Positions 1 through 6,568 are shown, counted from the first letter of the stretch. The stretch is DNA of 11,759 nucleotides from Cyanobacteria bacterium UBA1221 (GCA_002309425.1 DBXD01000024.1:1-11759); one strand, 5' to 3'. Notes: a model not told the origin generated them from the letters alone. Numbers and translations: made by a program.

Positions 1-639
1 AGAAAACTTCTTGACGAGGGCAATTACAATGTTTCAAGAGTAATTGCAAGGCCATATAAAATTATTGACGGCAAACCCACCCGAATTTCCAAAGACCGCA
101 GGGATTATTCAATGGTTCCAAGGCACACTCTGCTTAATGATATAAAAAATAACGGCGCAAAAGTTATTGCAATAGGTAAAATCGAAGATATATTTTCAAA
201 AGCCGGAATTACCCATGCAATTCATACAGGCTCAAACAAAGAGGGTCTTGAATTAACCCTTAAAGCCGTAAAAAATGAGCTGGACTTAAAAAGTATTGCC
301 TATCCTAATTACGCAGAAAAAAATATGCCGTATGAGATGATTTTTACAAACCTTGTGGATACGGATATGCTGTACGGGCACAGAAATGACCCTAAAGGTT
401 ACGGAAGGGCAATAGAAGAAATTGATTCATATCTGCCTGCAATAATGAGTGCCATGACAGATGAAGATATGCTTATAATTACGGCTGACCACGGATGTGA
501 CCCGTGTGTAGAGGGAACAGACCATACAAGAGAAAAAGTTCCGGTTCTTGTTTACGATAAAAAAGAGCAGGGCGGAAATTTGGGAACTCTCACAGGATTT
601 GACCATGTGGCTGATTTTGTAAGGGACTGGATATTTTAA
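1..639 (+). CDS. deoB: Phosphopentomutase, C-terminal half (5' end outside window)
   Basis: Interconverts ribose-1-phosphate (or deoxyribose-1-phosphate) and the 5-phosphate, feeding nucleoside ribose into central metabolism in the cytoplasm. The frame is open from base 1, giving 212 residues; the family is usually about 390-400, so roughly half is missing. It belongs to the alkaline-phosphatase-like metalloenzyme superfamily. Seen directly: an RVIARPY segment at the left edge, IAIGKIEDIF, then NLVDTDMLYGH with metal ligands Asp122 and His127 (numbering from base 1), ADHGCDP with Asp163-His164, and GTDHTRE with His175. The gap of 11 residues between the last two histidines is the DeoB spacing. 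The phosphorylatable Thr/Ser and the first metal Asp lie in the missing part. An ATG at 112 is internal and not the start. The stop overlaps a likely promoter for the ferredoxin gene. Confidence 0.95.
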   Translation, partial: RKLLDEGNYNVSRVIARPYKIIDGKPTRISKDRRDYSMVPRHTLLNDIKNNGAKVIAIGKIEDIFSKAGITHAIHTGSNKEGLELTLKAVKNELDLKSIAYPNYAEKNMPYEMIFTNLVDTDMLYGHRNDPKGYGRAIEEIDSYLPAIMSAMTDEDMLIITADHGCDPCVEGTDHTREKVPVLVYDKKEQGGNLGTLTGFDHVADFVRDWIF

Positions 640-656
640 AAATTTTATAGTATAAT
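628..656 (+). promoter_or_regulatory. Putative sigma70-type promoter for the ferredoxin gene
   Basis: TGGATA (628-633, 4 of 6 to consensus), a 17-nt spacer and a perfect TATAAT (651-656). Transcription would start near 663 and give a leader of about 47 nt ending in the AAAGGAG ribosome site. The -35 box lies inside the last codons of deoB, so the ferredoxin can be expressed separately from it. Read by eye only. Confidence 0.5.
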
Positions 657-709
657 TTTTCTGCAAGGGGAATCTTGCGTGTATTATTTAAATGTAAAGG
701 AGAACTAAA

Positions 710-886
710 ATGAGCGTAACAGTTAGTGACGATTGCATTGCTTGCGGTGCTTGCGAATCAATTTGCGGAGCTGTATTTTCAGTAGAAGATAAAGCCGTAG
801 TTGATGCGTCTGCAGTTGCAGCTAATATGAGTGAAGTTAAAGAAGCAGCTGATGCTTGCCCGGTTGGCGCAATCTCTGTTGAATAA
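710..886 (+). CDS. Small [4Fe-4S] ferredoxin
   Basis: A 58-residue cytoplasmic electron carrier for one low-potential [4Fe-4S] cluster. Cluster ligands are Cys9, Cys12 and Cys15 (CIACGAC) plus Cys50 in the ACPVGAI segment, the pattern of single-cluster bacterial ferredoxins such as that of Thermotoga maritima. A fourth N-terminal cysteine, Cys19, is followed by Gly instead of the usual Pro. In Thermotoga-type proteins the equivalent residue is disulfide-bonded to a cysteine near position 43; here that position has no cysteine, so Cys19 is unpaired. The start is ATG 710, preceded 7 nt upstream by a strong AAAGGAG (696-702). The gene is bounded by its own promoter and terminator, so it is probably monocistronic. 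The partner enzymes (hydrogenase, pyruvate:ferredoxin oxidoreductase or radical SAM enzymes) cannot be told from here. Confidence 0.95.
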   Translation: MSVTVSDDCIACGACESICGAVFSVEDKAVVDASAVAANMSEVKEAADACPVGAISVE

Positions 887-906
887 TTTCAATAAATAAC
901 TTTATT

Positions 907-938
907 AAAACCGCCCGTTATTAACAGGCGGTTTTTTT
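907..938 (+). terminator. Rho-independent terminator of the ferredoxin gene
   Basis: Stem CCGCC (911-915) with GGCGG (927-931), extended outward by AAAA/TTTT and inward by GTT/AAC after one mismatch, with a 3-nt loop. It is followed by a T run (932-938). It lies 21 nt after the ferredoxin stop and isolates it from the next gene. Confidence 0.88.
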
Positions 939-953
939 ATTGGTAACATTTGC

Positions 954-982
954 TTGACATCACATATTGTCAAATTTATTAT
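954..982 (+). promoter_or_regulatory. Near-consensus promoter producing an apparently leaderless mRNA
   Basis: A perfect TTGACA (954-959), a 17-nt spacer and TATTAT (977-982, 5 of 6). Only 6 nt separate the -10 box from ATG 989, so the expected start of transcription (6-8 nt after the -10 box) falls on or next to the A of the ATG. There is no ribosome-binding site between 960 and 988. Both facts fit leaderless translation. Confidence 0.72.
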
Positions 983-988
983 TTTTCT

Positions 989-3616
989 ATGAATAGTTCT
1001 CTATGGAAAAAGATTTTCAAATTTTTGGTTTTTCCCGTACTGATAATTTTTTCGTTATCGTATTTGTTTTTTCTGTACGGACTTCCCAAAATCGTAAATT
1101 CAAAAACTTTTGAAAAAAGTTTGCACAAAATCGTATATAATAAAACAAATATTGATTTATTAACTGACAATATAAAATTAAAAACGCATCCAAACTTTTC
1201 GGTTGATTTGTATATCCAAAAAATTACGGCACTAAATAGCAACAAAGAAACTTTTTTTGCATCTGATAATTTATATGCAGGTTTTGACTTAGTAAAACCA
1301 AAACTTAACACTTTAAGCGTAAATTATATTTATTTCAGTAAACCCGGGTTTGATAAATTAAATATGCCTCATAAAAAATCGGGTAAAAAAGAAATTGAGA
1401 TTAAAAAAATCCCTTATATAACCATAAAAAAAGCGGATGTTATCCTTGCTGATAAAACTTCTGTGGAACTTATGAAATTTAATATTGTTCCGGGCGGCAG
1501 TCAATTTATAAGCGATATGGATATAAACGTAAATTCAAATTTGTATGAAAAACCCCTGAATATAAAAGGAAAAGGGCAGCTTGAATTTAATAATAACACT
1601 TTAACGGCAACTAACTATGAATTTACTTACGGTATTGCAAAATTTCTTTTATCAGGCAAACTGTGGGACAAAAACAATAAATATGATATAAACCTTGCGG
1701 CTGAAAACTTACCCGTAAACCTTTTGGAAAAATCATTTTTGGCTTTTATGAAACAAAAAAATCCGCAAAAGAATTTCATAGAAAATTTTTATGATTTTGG
1801 CGGGTTAGCGGATATAGATTTAAACGTAAAACCAAAAAATATTACAGGTATAAGTAAAATTTCAAATTTGTCCGCAAAAACGGTGAAATATTCTGTTCCG
1901 ATAAATTTGCCGGAGATAGTTTTTCTTTTTGATAAAGATAAAATTAAAGCAGATGCAACGGGAACTTTCGGGGGCGAAAAAACTTATACCGATTTTGAAG
2001 CGGCAAATATTTTTGACAAAACAAGAGTTGTATCGGGTAATGTTAAATCAACATTAGACAGCGATTTTGCAAAAACGTATATTCCCGATACTGATATAAC
2101 AAACAAAGTGGATTTACATGTAAAATATGTTGTAAAAAACAGGAAGCCGGAAGTTGAATATCTGGCAAAAATTCCTGTCGGCTCAAATATCCACTACAAG
2201 TCAGGTGATTTGGGTCTGGAAGATAAAGCCAGACGTGTATATGCAAAAACAAATAAAGACGGAGATAACTTATACCTTGATTCGTACGATTACTCTTTTG
2301 TTTCAGATAATAACAATATAAGTAAAATAATTCACGGAAACGGATTGTTTGTAAAAAAAGACGGTAAGTTTAATCTTGATTACATAACCTGTCAAACTGA
2401 CGGATATGCTCCAGTGTCCGTTACCGGGTCTTTTGGCAGATACGTCAGCGGCGGAACGTTTATCGGTAACTTAAAATATAATCATAAAAAAGGCATAATT
2501 ACGGGAAAATTTAACCTGAAAGATTCAAGATACAAGGAGTTCCATGTTCAGGATGCAACGGTAAATGCTGATGATAATACTATGGAAATTTCATCAAACG
2601 GCACTTTTCAGGGTTCTCCTTTTACCGGATATATTAATATGGTAAATAAATTTGAAGATGTAATTACAATACACAAAATTGATTTGTATCTGCAAAAATT
2701 TATCGCTCACAAAAACAAAATGCCAAGACCAAAACTTAAATTAAAAGTACCGCCGAAAACAAAAGACATAAAATGGATTGTGGAAGACGGTAAAATCAGA
2801 CTGGACAAATTGAGATTCAGAAAAGTCGTTGTGGAAAACCTTGAACTTACGGGAAATATCAGGGACAACAAGGTTAATTTTTCTATGCCGGATGTTGATT
2901 TTGCCAAAGGAAAACTTGCGGCGCGCGGTATTTATAATATTTCAAACCACTCCTCGGAGGCTGATTTTACGGCAAAAAACATTGATTCAAATATTGCGGC
3001 AGATATGATTCTTAATTTGCACGAACAGGTTGAGGGGTTTGCGAATGCGACATTGCATGTAACAACTCAAAACAAACTGGAACATATTAATGCACACGCT
3101 ACATTTGATATAAAAGAAGGTGCTTTGACAAAACTCGGAAGCAGGGAATTTATTATAAAAAAATCAAAACGGATTCACCGAACCATAAAGTTTAAACTTC
3201 CGGATATTATAAATATTGATGCAAAAAAAATACAGGCACTTAGATCAAACATAAAAGGTTCTTTTGATATTTGTGATGATGATATTAAAAATGTGGAAGT
3301 TTATTCAGGACATAAGTATCTTTCAACTTTTACCGAAGGAAAATATAATATTATAACACAGAATGCCAAAATTCAGGTTTGGGGAAAATATAACCGAAAT
3401 GCCCAAAAGGGTATCAGAATACTTTTTGTCCCGCTTTCTATGATTACAAAAATAATATTTCGTCCCGAAAAAACAAGATATTTATACAAGGACAAAATAA
3501 ATAAAATTCCGTCAATAGATGCAAAACCAAATGAGCTGGAAATATTTAACGTATGGGTTGAGGGAAATCTAAACGACACTTCAAAACTGCAGTTAAAAAT
3601 GAAAAGTCTGAGATAA
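989..3616 (+). CDS. AsmA-like inner-membrane-anchored envelope protein
   Basis: A large protein of 875 residues. Residues 1-11 are basic, residues about 12-32 form one hydrophobic membrane segment, and the rest is a long beta-rich, Lys/Asn-rich region expected to lie in the periplasm. The stretch after the membrane segment (LPKIVNSKTFEKSL, then NTNIDLLT-like and HPNFSVDL text) reads like the N-terminus of AsmA-family proteins. Related proteins (AsmA, YhdP, TamB) form elongated beta grooves thought to carry lipid between membranes; that role is inferred here. The end (about residues 800-875) carries an LFVPLSMITKIIF hydrophobic patch. I prefer ATG 989 to the in-frame TTG at 950: the extension MLDITYCQIYYFS would be coded by the promoter itself and has no ribosome site. 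The gene stands alone and runs tail-to-tail into the next one with a 3-nt gap. Confidence 0.75.
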   Translation: MNSSLWKKIFKFLVFPVLIIFSLSYLFFLYGLPKIVNSKTFEKSLHKIVYNKTNIDLLTDNIKLKTHPNFSVDLYIQKITALNSNKETFFASDNLYAGFDLVKPKLNTLSVNYIYFSKPGFDKLNMPHKKSGKKEIEIKKIPYITIKKADVILADKTSVELMKFNIVPGGSQFISDMDINVNSNLYEKPLNIKGKGQLEFNNNTLTATNYEFTYGIAKFLLSGKLWDKNNKYDINLAAENLPVNLLEKSFLAFMKQKNPQKNFIENFYDFGGLADIDLNVKPKNITGISKISNLSAKTVKYSVPINLPEIVFLFDKDKIKADATGTFGGEKTYTDFEAANIFDKTRVVSGNVKSTLDSDFAKTYIPDTDITNKVDLHVKYVVKNRKPEVEYLAKIPVGSNIHYKSGDLGLEDKARRVYAKTNKDGDNLYLDSYDYSFVSDNNNISKIIHGNGLFVKKDGKFNLDYITCQTDGYAPVSVTGSFGRYVSGGTFIGNLKYNHKKGIITGKFNLKDSRYKEFHVQDATVNADDNTMEISSNGTFQGSPFTGYINMVNKFEDVITIHKIDLYLQKFIAHKNKMPRPKLKLKVPPKTKDIKWIVEDGKIRLDKLRFRKVVVENLELTGNIRDNKVNFSMPDVDFAKGKLAARGIYNISNHSSEADFTAKNIDSNIAADMILNLHEQVEGFANATLHVTTQNKLEHINAHATFDIKEGALTKLGSREFIIKKSKRIHRTIKFKLPDIINIDAKKIQALRSNIKGSFDICDDDIKNVEVYSGHKYLSTFTEGKYNIITQNAKIQVWGKYNRNAQKGIRILFVPLSMITKIIFRPEKTRYLYKDKINKIPSIDAKPNELEIFNVWVEGNLNDTSKLQLKMKSLR

Positions 3617-3619
3617 TAA

Positions 3620-4183
3620 TCAGAGCATTATGGTTCTGAATATTGTGTAATATCTGTAATCACCCCAGTATATTTTTATCAGAACAAAATTGTTATCCAA
3701 ATCCGTAATTTCAAGGAAGGTTTTCGGGGTTGGTTTTCTCTGGGCGCTCGGTACAACTTTTCCCATAAAATCAAGCATTTTCAGGTGCATCTTTTGTGTG
3801 GGTGCAAGTTTTGGTTGAGGCAAATTGTCGTCATAAAAAGTGAGCGGAACGATTTCTCTATCAAAAACCGGGATAATATATTTTATTTTTCCCGCTTCCT
3901 TAAATAATATATACCAGTCCCCTTTGTGTTCTCTTGGTGTAAGCAGATAATATCCGGGTTCAATGGTTATATCTTTAAAATAGAGCGGACTTGTCAGCCT
4001 GAACAGAGGATATGGTGACCAGGTAGAATTTTTTATGTCGTAAAACTCTCCCGGGTCAATATCGTGGATATATTTAACCTTCGGGGATTCAAGGTCACGA
4101 TAAATCTGCTCGTGGTCAATAGTTTTTGCCCCGGCGTATGATGCGGATAAAATTAATAAAGTTATAACAAGCCACTTTTTCAT
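3620..4183 (-). CDS. Secreted protein of unknown function
   Basis: 187 residues. I do not recognise a family. Residues 1-19 form a Sec signal peptide (MKKWLVITLLILSASYAGA, cleavage likely before KT). The mature part is rich in aromatic residues and beta-strand-like (GEFYDIKN, GYYLLTPRE, WYILFKEAG, IKIYWGDYRYYTIF), with no cysteine, so a soluble or membrane-attached periplasmic beta protein is likely. There is no lipobox. The ATG at 4183 has no ribosome site in the preceding bases, but a promoter-like TAAAAT lies 6 nt upstream, as for the AsmA-like gene. It diverges from the Spy-like gene (113 nt between starts) and converges on the AsmA-like gene, whose stop is 3 nt away. A role in the envelope is only suggested by these neighbours. 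Confidence 0.75.
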   Translation of the reverse strand: MKKWLVITLLILSASYAGAKTIDHEQIYRDLESPKVKYIHDIDPGEFYDIKNSTWSPYPLFRLTSPLYFKDITIEPGYYLLTPREHKGDWYILFKEAGKIKYIIPVFDREIVPLTFYDDNLPQPKLAPTQKMHLKMLDFMGKVVPSAQRKPTPKTFLEITDLDNNFVLIKIYWGDYRYYTIFRTIML

Positions 4184-4189
4184 ACAGAT

Positions 4190-4217
4190 ATTTTAATGGT
4201 ATTAACTCAAAAAGCAA
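4190..4217 (-). promoter_or_regulatory. Putative promoter of the secreted protein gene, also leaderless
   Basis: On the minus strand: TTGCTT (4217-4212, 4 of 6), a 16-nt spacer and TAAAAT (4195-4190, 5 of 6), then 6 nt and the ATG at 4183. The expected transcription start coincides with the start codon, and no Shine-Dalgarno sequence is present. It is weaker than the promoter at 954-982 but has the same geometry. Confidence 0.42.
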
Positions 4218-4235
4218 TCCTCTTGATGAGTGAAG

Positions 4236-4264
4236 TTGTAAAAAATTTTTTTGCATGGCATAAT
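4236..4264 (+). promoter_or_regulatory. Putative promoter of the Spy/CpxP-like gene
   Basis: TTGTAA (4236-4241, 4 of 6), a 17-nt spacer and CATAAT (4259-4264, 5 of 6). Expected start is near 4271, giving a leader of about 26 nt with a strong AAGGAG site (4286-4291). The -10 box lies between the arms of the inverted repeat at 4249-4280, so this promoter is probably regulated. Confidence 0.55.
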
Positions 4265-4280
4265 ACCCGTACATGCAAAA
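4249..4280. repeat. 9-bp inverted repeat flanking a -10 box (operator candidate)
   Basis: TTTTGCATG (4249-4257) and its exact reverse complement CATGCAAAA (4272-4280), separated by 14 nt. The arm centres are 23 bp apart, about two helical turns, which suits a dimeric repressor. The spacer holds the CATAAT -10 box and the expected transcription start, so a bound protein would block RNA polymerase. The regulator is not in this window. Confidence 0.5.
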
Positions 4281-4296
4281 CGAATAAGGAGAGGTT

Positions 4297-4905
4297 ATGA
4301 ATAAGGCTTTATTTTCGGTTGGTTTATCCATTTGTATGATGTTATGTGTAAATCCGGTTTTTGCCGCAGACGGTACAGCACCGGACAAGGATACCATATC
4401 AAGTACGGTTGTAAAGGAAGATTATTCTCCGCAGCTTATAGAAAAAATCAGGGTGGAAAGAAATTCTATTTATAATGTTTTGAATTTGACTCCCGACCAA
4501 ATAAAGAAAAAAAACGAACTGGAAGAGAAAAGATACAGTGAGTTGCAGCCGAAACTGAAACAGTTTTGCCTCGACCGAAAAGCCCTGAAAGATTTAGATG
4601 CAGGGAAAAAGGCGGATACAAAAACAATAAAATCCGCACAAAACAAACTCGATACAACAAAAAACGATATTAGAAAAACCTCATTAAAATACGACAGAGA
4701 GTTTAAAAAGATACTGAATCACGAACAGAAATCCAAATACAATATGGTTGTGAAACTAAAAAGAGCGGATATGAAAGAACTTAAACAAAAGCAAAAAGAC
4801 ACGCTGTTAAGACCTTTTGGTGTTCCGGTTTCTCAGGCGGAATATACCCAGCAGCAGAAAGAAAAACACAGCCTGAAAAATTTGTTTAAATGTGATAAAA
4901 AATAG
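4297..4905 (+). CDS. Spy/CpxP-like periplasmic protein
   Basis: 202 residues. Signal peptide 1-23 (cleavage after VFA), then a highly charged, almost wholly helical chain. Two motifs match the LTxxQ signature of the Spy/CpxP family: LTPDQ at 64-68, after the helix IRVERNSIYNVLN, and a degenerate ILNHEQ at 139-144. The helices between them (about 69-135) are rich in Lys, Glu and Gln. Spy and CpxP are ATP-independent periplasmic chaperones or stress sensors, so a role in envelope or metal stress is plausible but inferred. Cys91 and Cys199 are the cysteines of the mature chain. The C-terminal 40 residues (LRPFGVPVSQ onward) are outside the usual family core. The start is ATG 4297 with AAGGAG 5 nt upstream. 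The palindrome over its promoter suggests inducible expression. Confidence 0.75.
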   Translation: MNKALFSVGLSICMMLCVNPVFAADGTAPDKDTISSTVVKEDYSPQLIEKIRVERNSIYNVLNLTPDQIKKKNELEEKRYSELQPKLKQFCLDRKALKDLDAGKKADTKTIKSAQNKLDTTKNDIRKTSLKYDREFKKILNHEQKSKYNMVVKLKRADMKELKQKQKDTLLRPFGVPVSQAEYTQQQKEKHSLKNLFKCDKK

Positions 4906-4957
4906 GCGAGGACAGGTATAGTCCGCAGGGTGCGTTTTAATGCACGAAAAACCTCGT
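4906..4957. terminator. Branched stem-loop between convergent genes, probable minus-strand terminator
   Basis: CGAGG (4907-4911) pairs with CCTCG (4952-4956), enclosing a GTGC/GCAC hairpin (4930s-4945) and a possible GGAC/GTCC hairpin (4910-4924) that competes for the outer GG. On the minus strand the structure is followed by CTATTTTTTATC, a fair U tract, so it can end the M16 peptidase transcript. On the plus strand the T tract is poor. It fills the whole gap between the two stop codons. Confidence 0.42.
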
Positions 4958-6240
4958 TATTGTACCGGACTTAAACTGTTTATAACGGAATAAATATCCT
5001 GCAAATTTATATTTTCTGCTGCCTGAAGGATTTCTTGTTTTGAGGTTTTGCAGTTGTAACATAAAATATCAAAATTATAGGCGAGTGATTTCTTAGCCGC
5101 ATTTAAATCTTCTTCGGATAACCTTGTATATTTCAATTTTTCAAAATTTGATTTATATATATTTTCTAAGGTTTTTTGGTTTTGGGTGAAAGTTTCGTTT
5201 TCATATACTAATGCAAGTGAGCCGTCACCGGTATCACAAACCCCGATATTCCCGCCGTATGAATAGGCTCTTGCCTGACTGTCCAAATTAATTTTGTCGG
5301 AAGTTTCTGCAAGAATTTTTATTAAATTCAATACAGCAAGAGTTTTGGTCTTATCCGCATCATTAAGATTGCCTGTTTTAAGGGTCAAACCTGCAACGGA
5401 CAAATCGTTTCCGCTATATACGTTGTTCTTTTGGTAATTTATATCCTGCAACGGTTGAATTTGTGCGGATGGAATATTTGCCGTTGTTTGACTTATATCC
5501 CGCATAACATCTTCGGGGTTTACGTTCCCTTCCACAATAATTTCTATATTAGAGGGTTTTACAAGCTTGTTGCGGATTTGCCTCAGATGGTTTAAATCTA
5601 TATCATTAATTTCATTTCTGTTTCCACCGCGGTTTCCTTTGAGTGCTAATTCTACATTTAGTGCTTGTTTTTCCCTGTCGAAAACTTCTTGAGTAAAGTT
5701 ATCTTTGTATAATGTGTTTGCATGAGAGTTAATTATGTTCTTTAAATCAGACGGATTAACTCCTGCAGCAAACCGTATTTCATTACCGGACAAACCGTCA
5801 TCAATCCTTTGGAAATAGCCGTTGTTATTAAGCTGATTATTTCCGCATAAGTGTTCAAATAAATGTGCTTCGGTCATATTATTAAAAGGACTGCTGAAAC
5901 CGTAAGAGGCATTTTTGACACTTGTACTGATTGATGCGCTGTCTGATTTATCGTCAGGTCTTATGAGAACCGTTGTTCCGTTATTTAATTGGTACTGGTA
6001 GTATTCTTTTCCGTTAATTGTTTTATTACCCAGCCGGAGGTAACTTGTTCCGCCTAACTGATTTGTGCCTAAGAAGTAGTTTCTTGATGCAAAATTAGGG
6101 GAAGTGGCATAATTATTTTGAGTTTGTGAACAGCCGGGTGCAATATCAGCAGCAACAGGTTGTGCAGTATTGCCAATACTGTAATAACCGTACATTGGTG
6201 CACCTTGAAAACTGTTTGTCGTTGAAAAATTAACCTTCAT
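4957..6240 (-). CDS. M16-family zinc metallopeptidase (inverted zincin)
   Basis: 427 residues, the usual size of a one-chain M16B peptidase. The inverted zinc motif HxxEH is intact as HLFEH (His126, Glu129, His130). The third ligand is probably Glu197 in FDREKQALNVELAL, matching the 'ERevVlqE' helix of the family. The second half (about 270-427) has the paired-domain SQARAYSYGG segment, where Arg324 and a following Tyr correspond to the conserved Arg/Tyr pair that helps bind substrate. It should therefore be active, probably as a dimer. The first ~50 residues are Gln/Asn/Ser/Tyr-rich, begin MKVNFSTTNSFQG and contain no signal peptide, so location is unclear. ATG 6240 has no ribosome site and I found no convincing promoter for it. 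The gene overlaps its terminator hairpin at the 3' end. Substrate unknown. Confidence 0.85.
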   Translation of the reverse strand: MKVNFSTTNSFQGAPMYGYYSIGNTAQPVAADIAPGCSQTQNNYATSPNFASRNYFLGTNQLGGTSYLRLGNKTINGKEYYQYQLNNGTTVLIRPDDKSDSASISTSVKNASYGFSSPFNNMTEAHLFEHLCGNNQLNNNGYFQRIDDGLSGNEIRFAAGVNPSDLKNIINSHANTLYKDNFTQEVFDREKQALNVELALKGNRGGNRNEINDIDLNHLRQIRNKLVKPSNIEIIVEGNVNPEDVMRDISQTTANIPSAQIQPLQDINYQKNNVYSGNDLSVAGLTLKTGNLNDADKTKTLAVLNLIKILAETSDKINLDSQARAYSYGGNIGVCDTGDGSLALVYENETFTQNQKTLENIYKSNFEKLKYTRLSEEDLNAAKKSLAYNFDILCYNCKTSKQEILQAAENINLQDIYSVINSLSPVQ

Positions 6241-6270
6241 ATCTTGATAAAGAAATTTTCAATAAAAAAA

Positions 6271-6299
6271 TTGACAAAAATCCGGCAGAATTTTAAAAA
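6271..6299 (+). promoter_or_regulatory. Weak promoter-like sequence in the 6241-6568 gap
   Basis: A perfect TTGACA (6271-6276), a 17-nt spacer and TAAAAA (6294-6299, 4 of 6). Transcription would start near 6306 and run through the palindromic repeat at 6335-6410 towards malQ. The region is A/T-rich, so a chance match is quite possible. Confidence 0.25.
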
Positions 6300-6334
6300 A
6301 ATTTACAAATTAAACGCTGATAGACTTTAGTAAT

Positions 6335-6410
6335 GTAGGGTGGGTAAAGCATATGCGTACCCACCAAGATATTTTATAAATGGTGGGCAATTCATTTTTG
6401 CCCACCCTAC
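6335..6410. repeat. REPIN-like element: two inverted hairpin units
   Basis: GTAGGGTGGG (6335-6344) and its exact reverse complement CCCACCCTAC (6401-6410) bound a 76-bp element. Each end is itself a hairpin: GGTGGGTA (6339-6346) pairs with TACCCACC (6358-6365), and GGTGGGCAA (6382-6390) pairs with TTGCCCACC (6398-6406). The two units are inverted around a 16-nt AT-rich centre. This is the architecture of REP doublets (REPINs) or small MITEs. Only one copy is in the window, so its repeated nature is inferred from the structure and from its likeness to GTAGGGTGGGCA-type repeats I associate with cyanobacterial genomes. No transposase is nearby. Confidence 0.72.
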
Positions 6411-6503
6411 GTGCTGTGTAGGCATTTTTGCGGACACAAGATTTATAAAAAATTACACTCCCTTTTAATTGTAAATTATCCAAAAAGGCGTAATCTTTTT
6501 TAC

Positions 6504-6532
6504 TTGCTTATAAACCATGCTCATGATAGTAT
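6504..6532 (+). promoter_or_regulatory. Putative extended -10 promoter of malQ
   Basis: TTGCTT (6504-6509), a 17-nt spacer and TAGTAT (6527-6532), preceded by TG at 6524-6525, the extended -10 motif. The start would be near 6539, with a leader of about 30 nt containing AAGGAG (6554-6559), 9 nt before the ATG. It lies downstream of the REPIN-like element. The rest of the gap (6411-6503) holds nothing I recognise beyond weak inverted repeats. Confidence 0.5.
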
Positions 6533-6568
6533 CTGATTGTTGTTATAGTTTATAAGGAGAAAAGGTTA

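Noticed and set aside
950..988. N-terminal extension of the AsmA-like protein from TTG 950
   Set aside because: It contains the TTGACA and TATTAT promoter boxes, lacks a ribosome site, and puts 13 unrelated residues before a normal membrane anchor.
4116..4397. Minus-strand open frame of 93 codons across the divergent promoters
   Set aside because: It overlaps two genes with good signal peptides and the promoter region, and its product has no recognisable features.
6247..6277. Leaderless promoter for the M16 peptidase (TTGTCA with a -10 near 6247)
   Set aside because: The spacer would be 19 nt and the -10 box (CTTTAT) matches only 3 of 6; the heptamer TTGACAA reads as a -35 on both strands by chance.
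6335..6410. A CRISPR array or riboswitch in the malQ upstream gap
   Set aside because: There are only two inverted units, no direct repeats with spacers, and no riboswitch core that I recognise; the REPIN-like reading explains the symmetry better.
6415..6438. TGTGT/ACACA hairpin next to the REPIN-like element
   Set aside because: Five base pairs with a 14-nt loop in AT-rich DNA is within chance.
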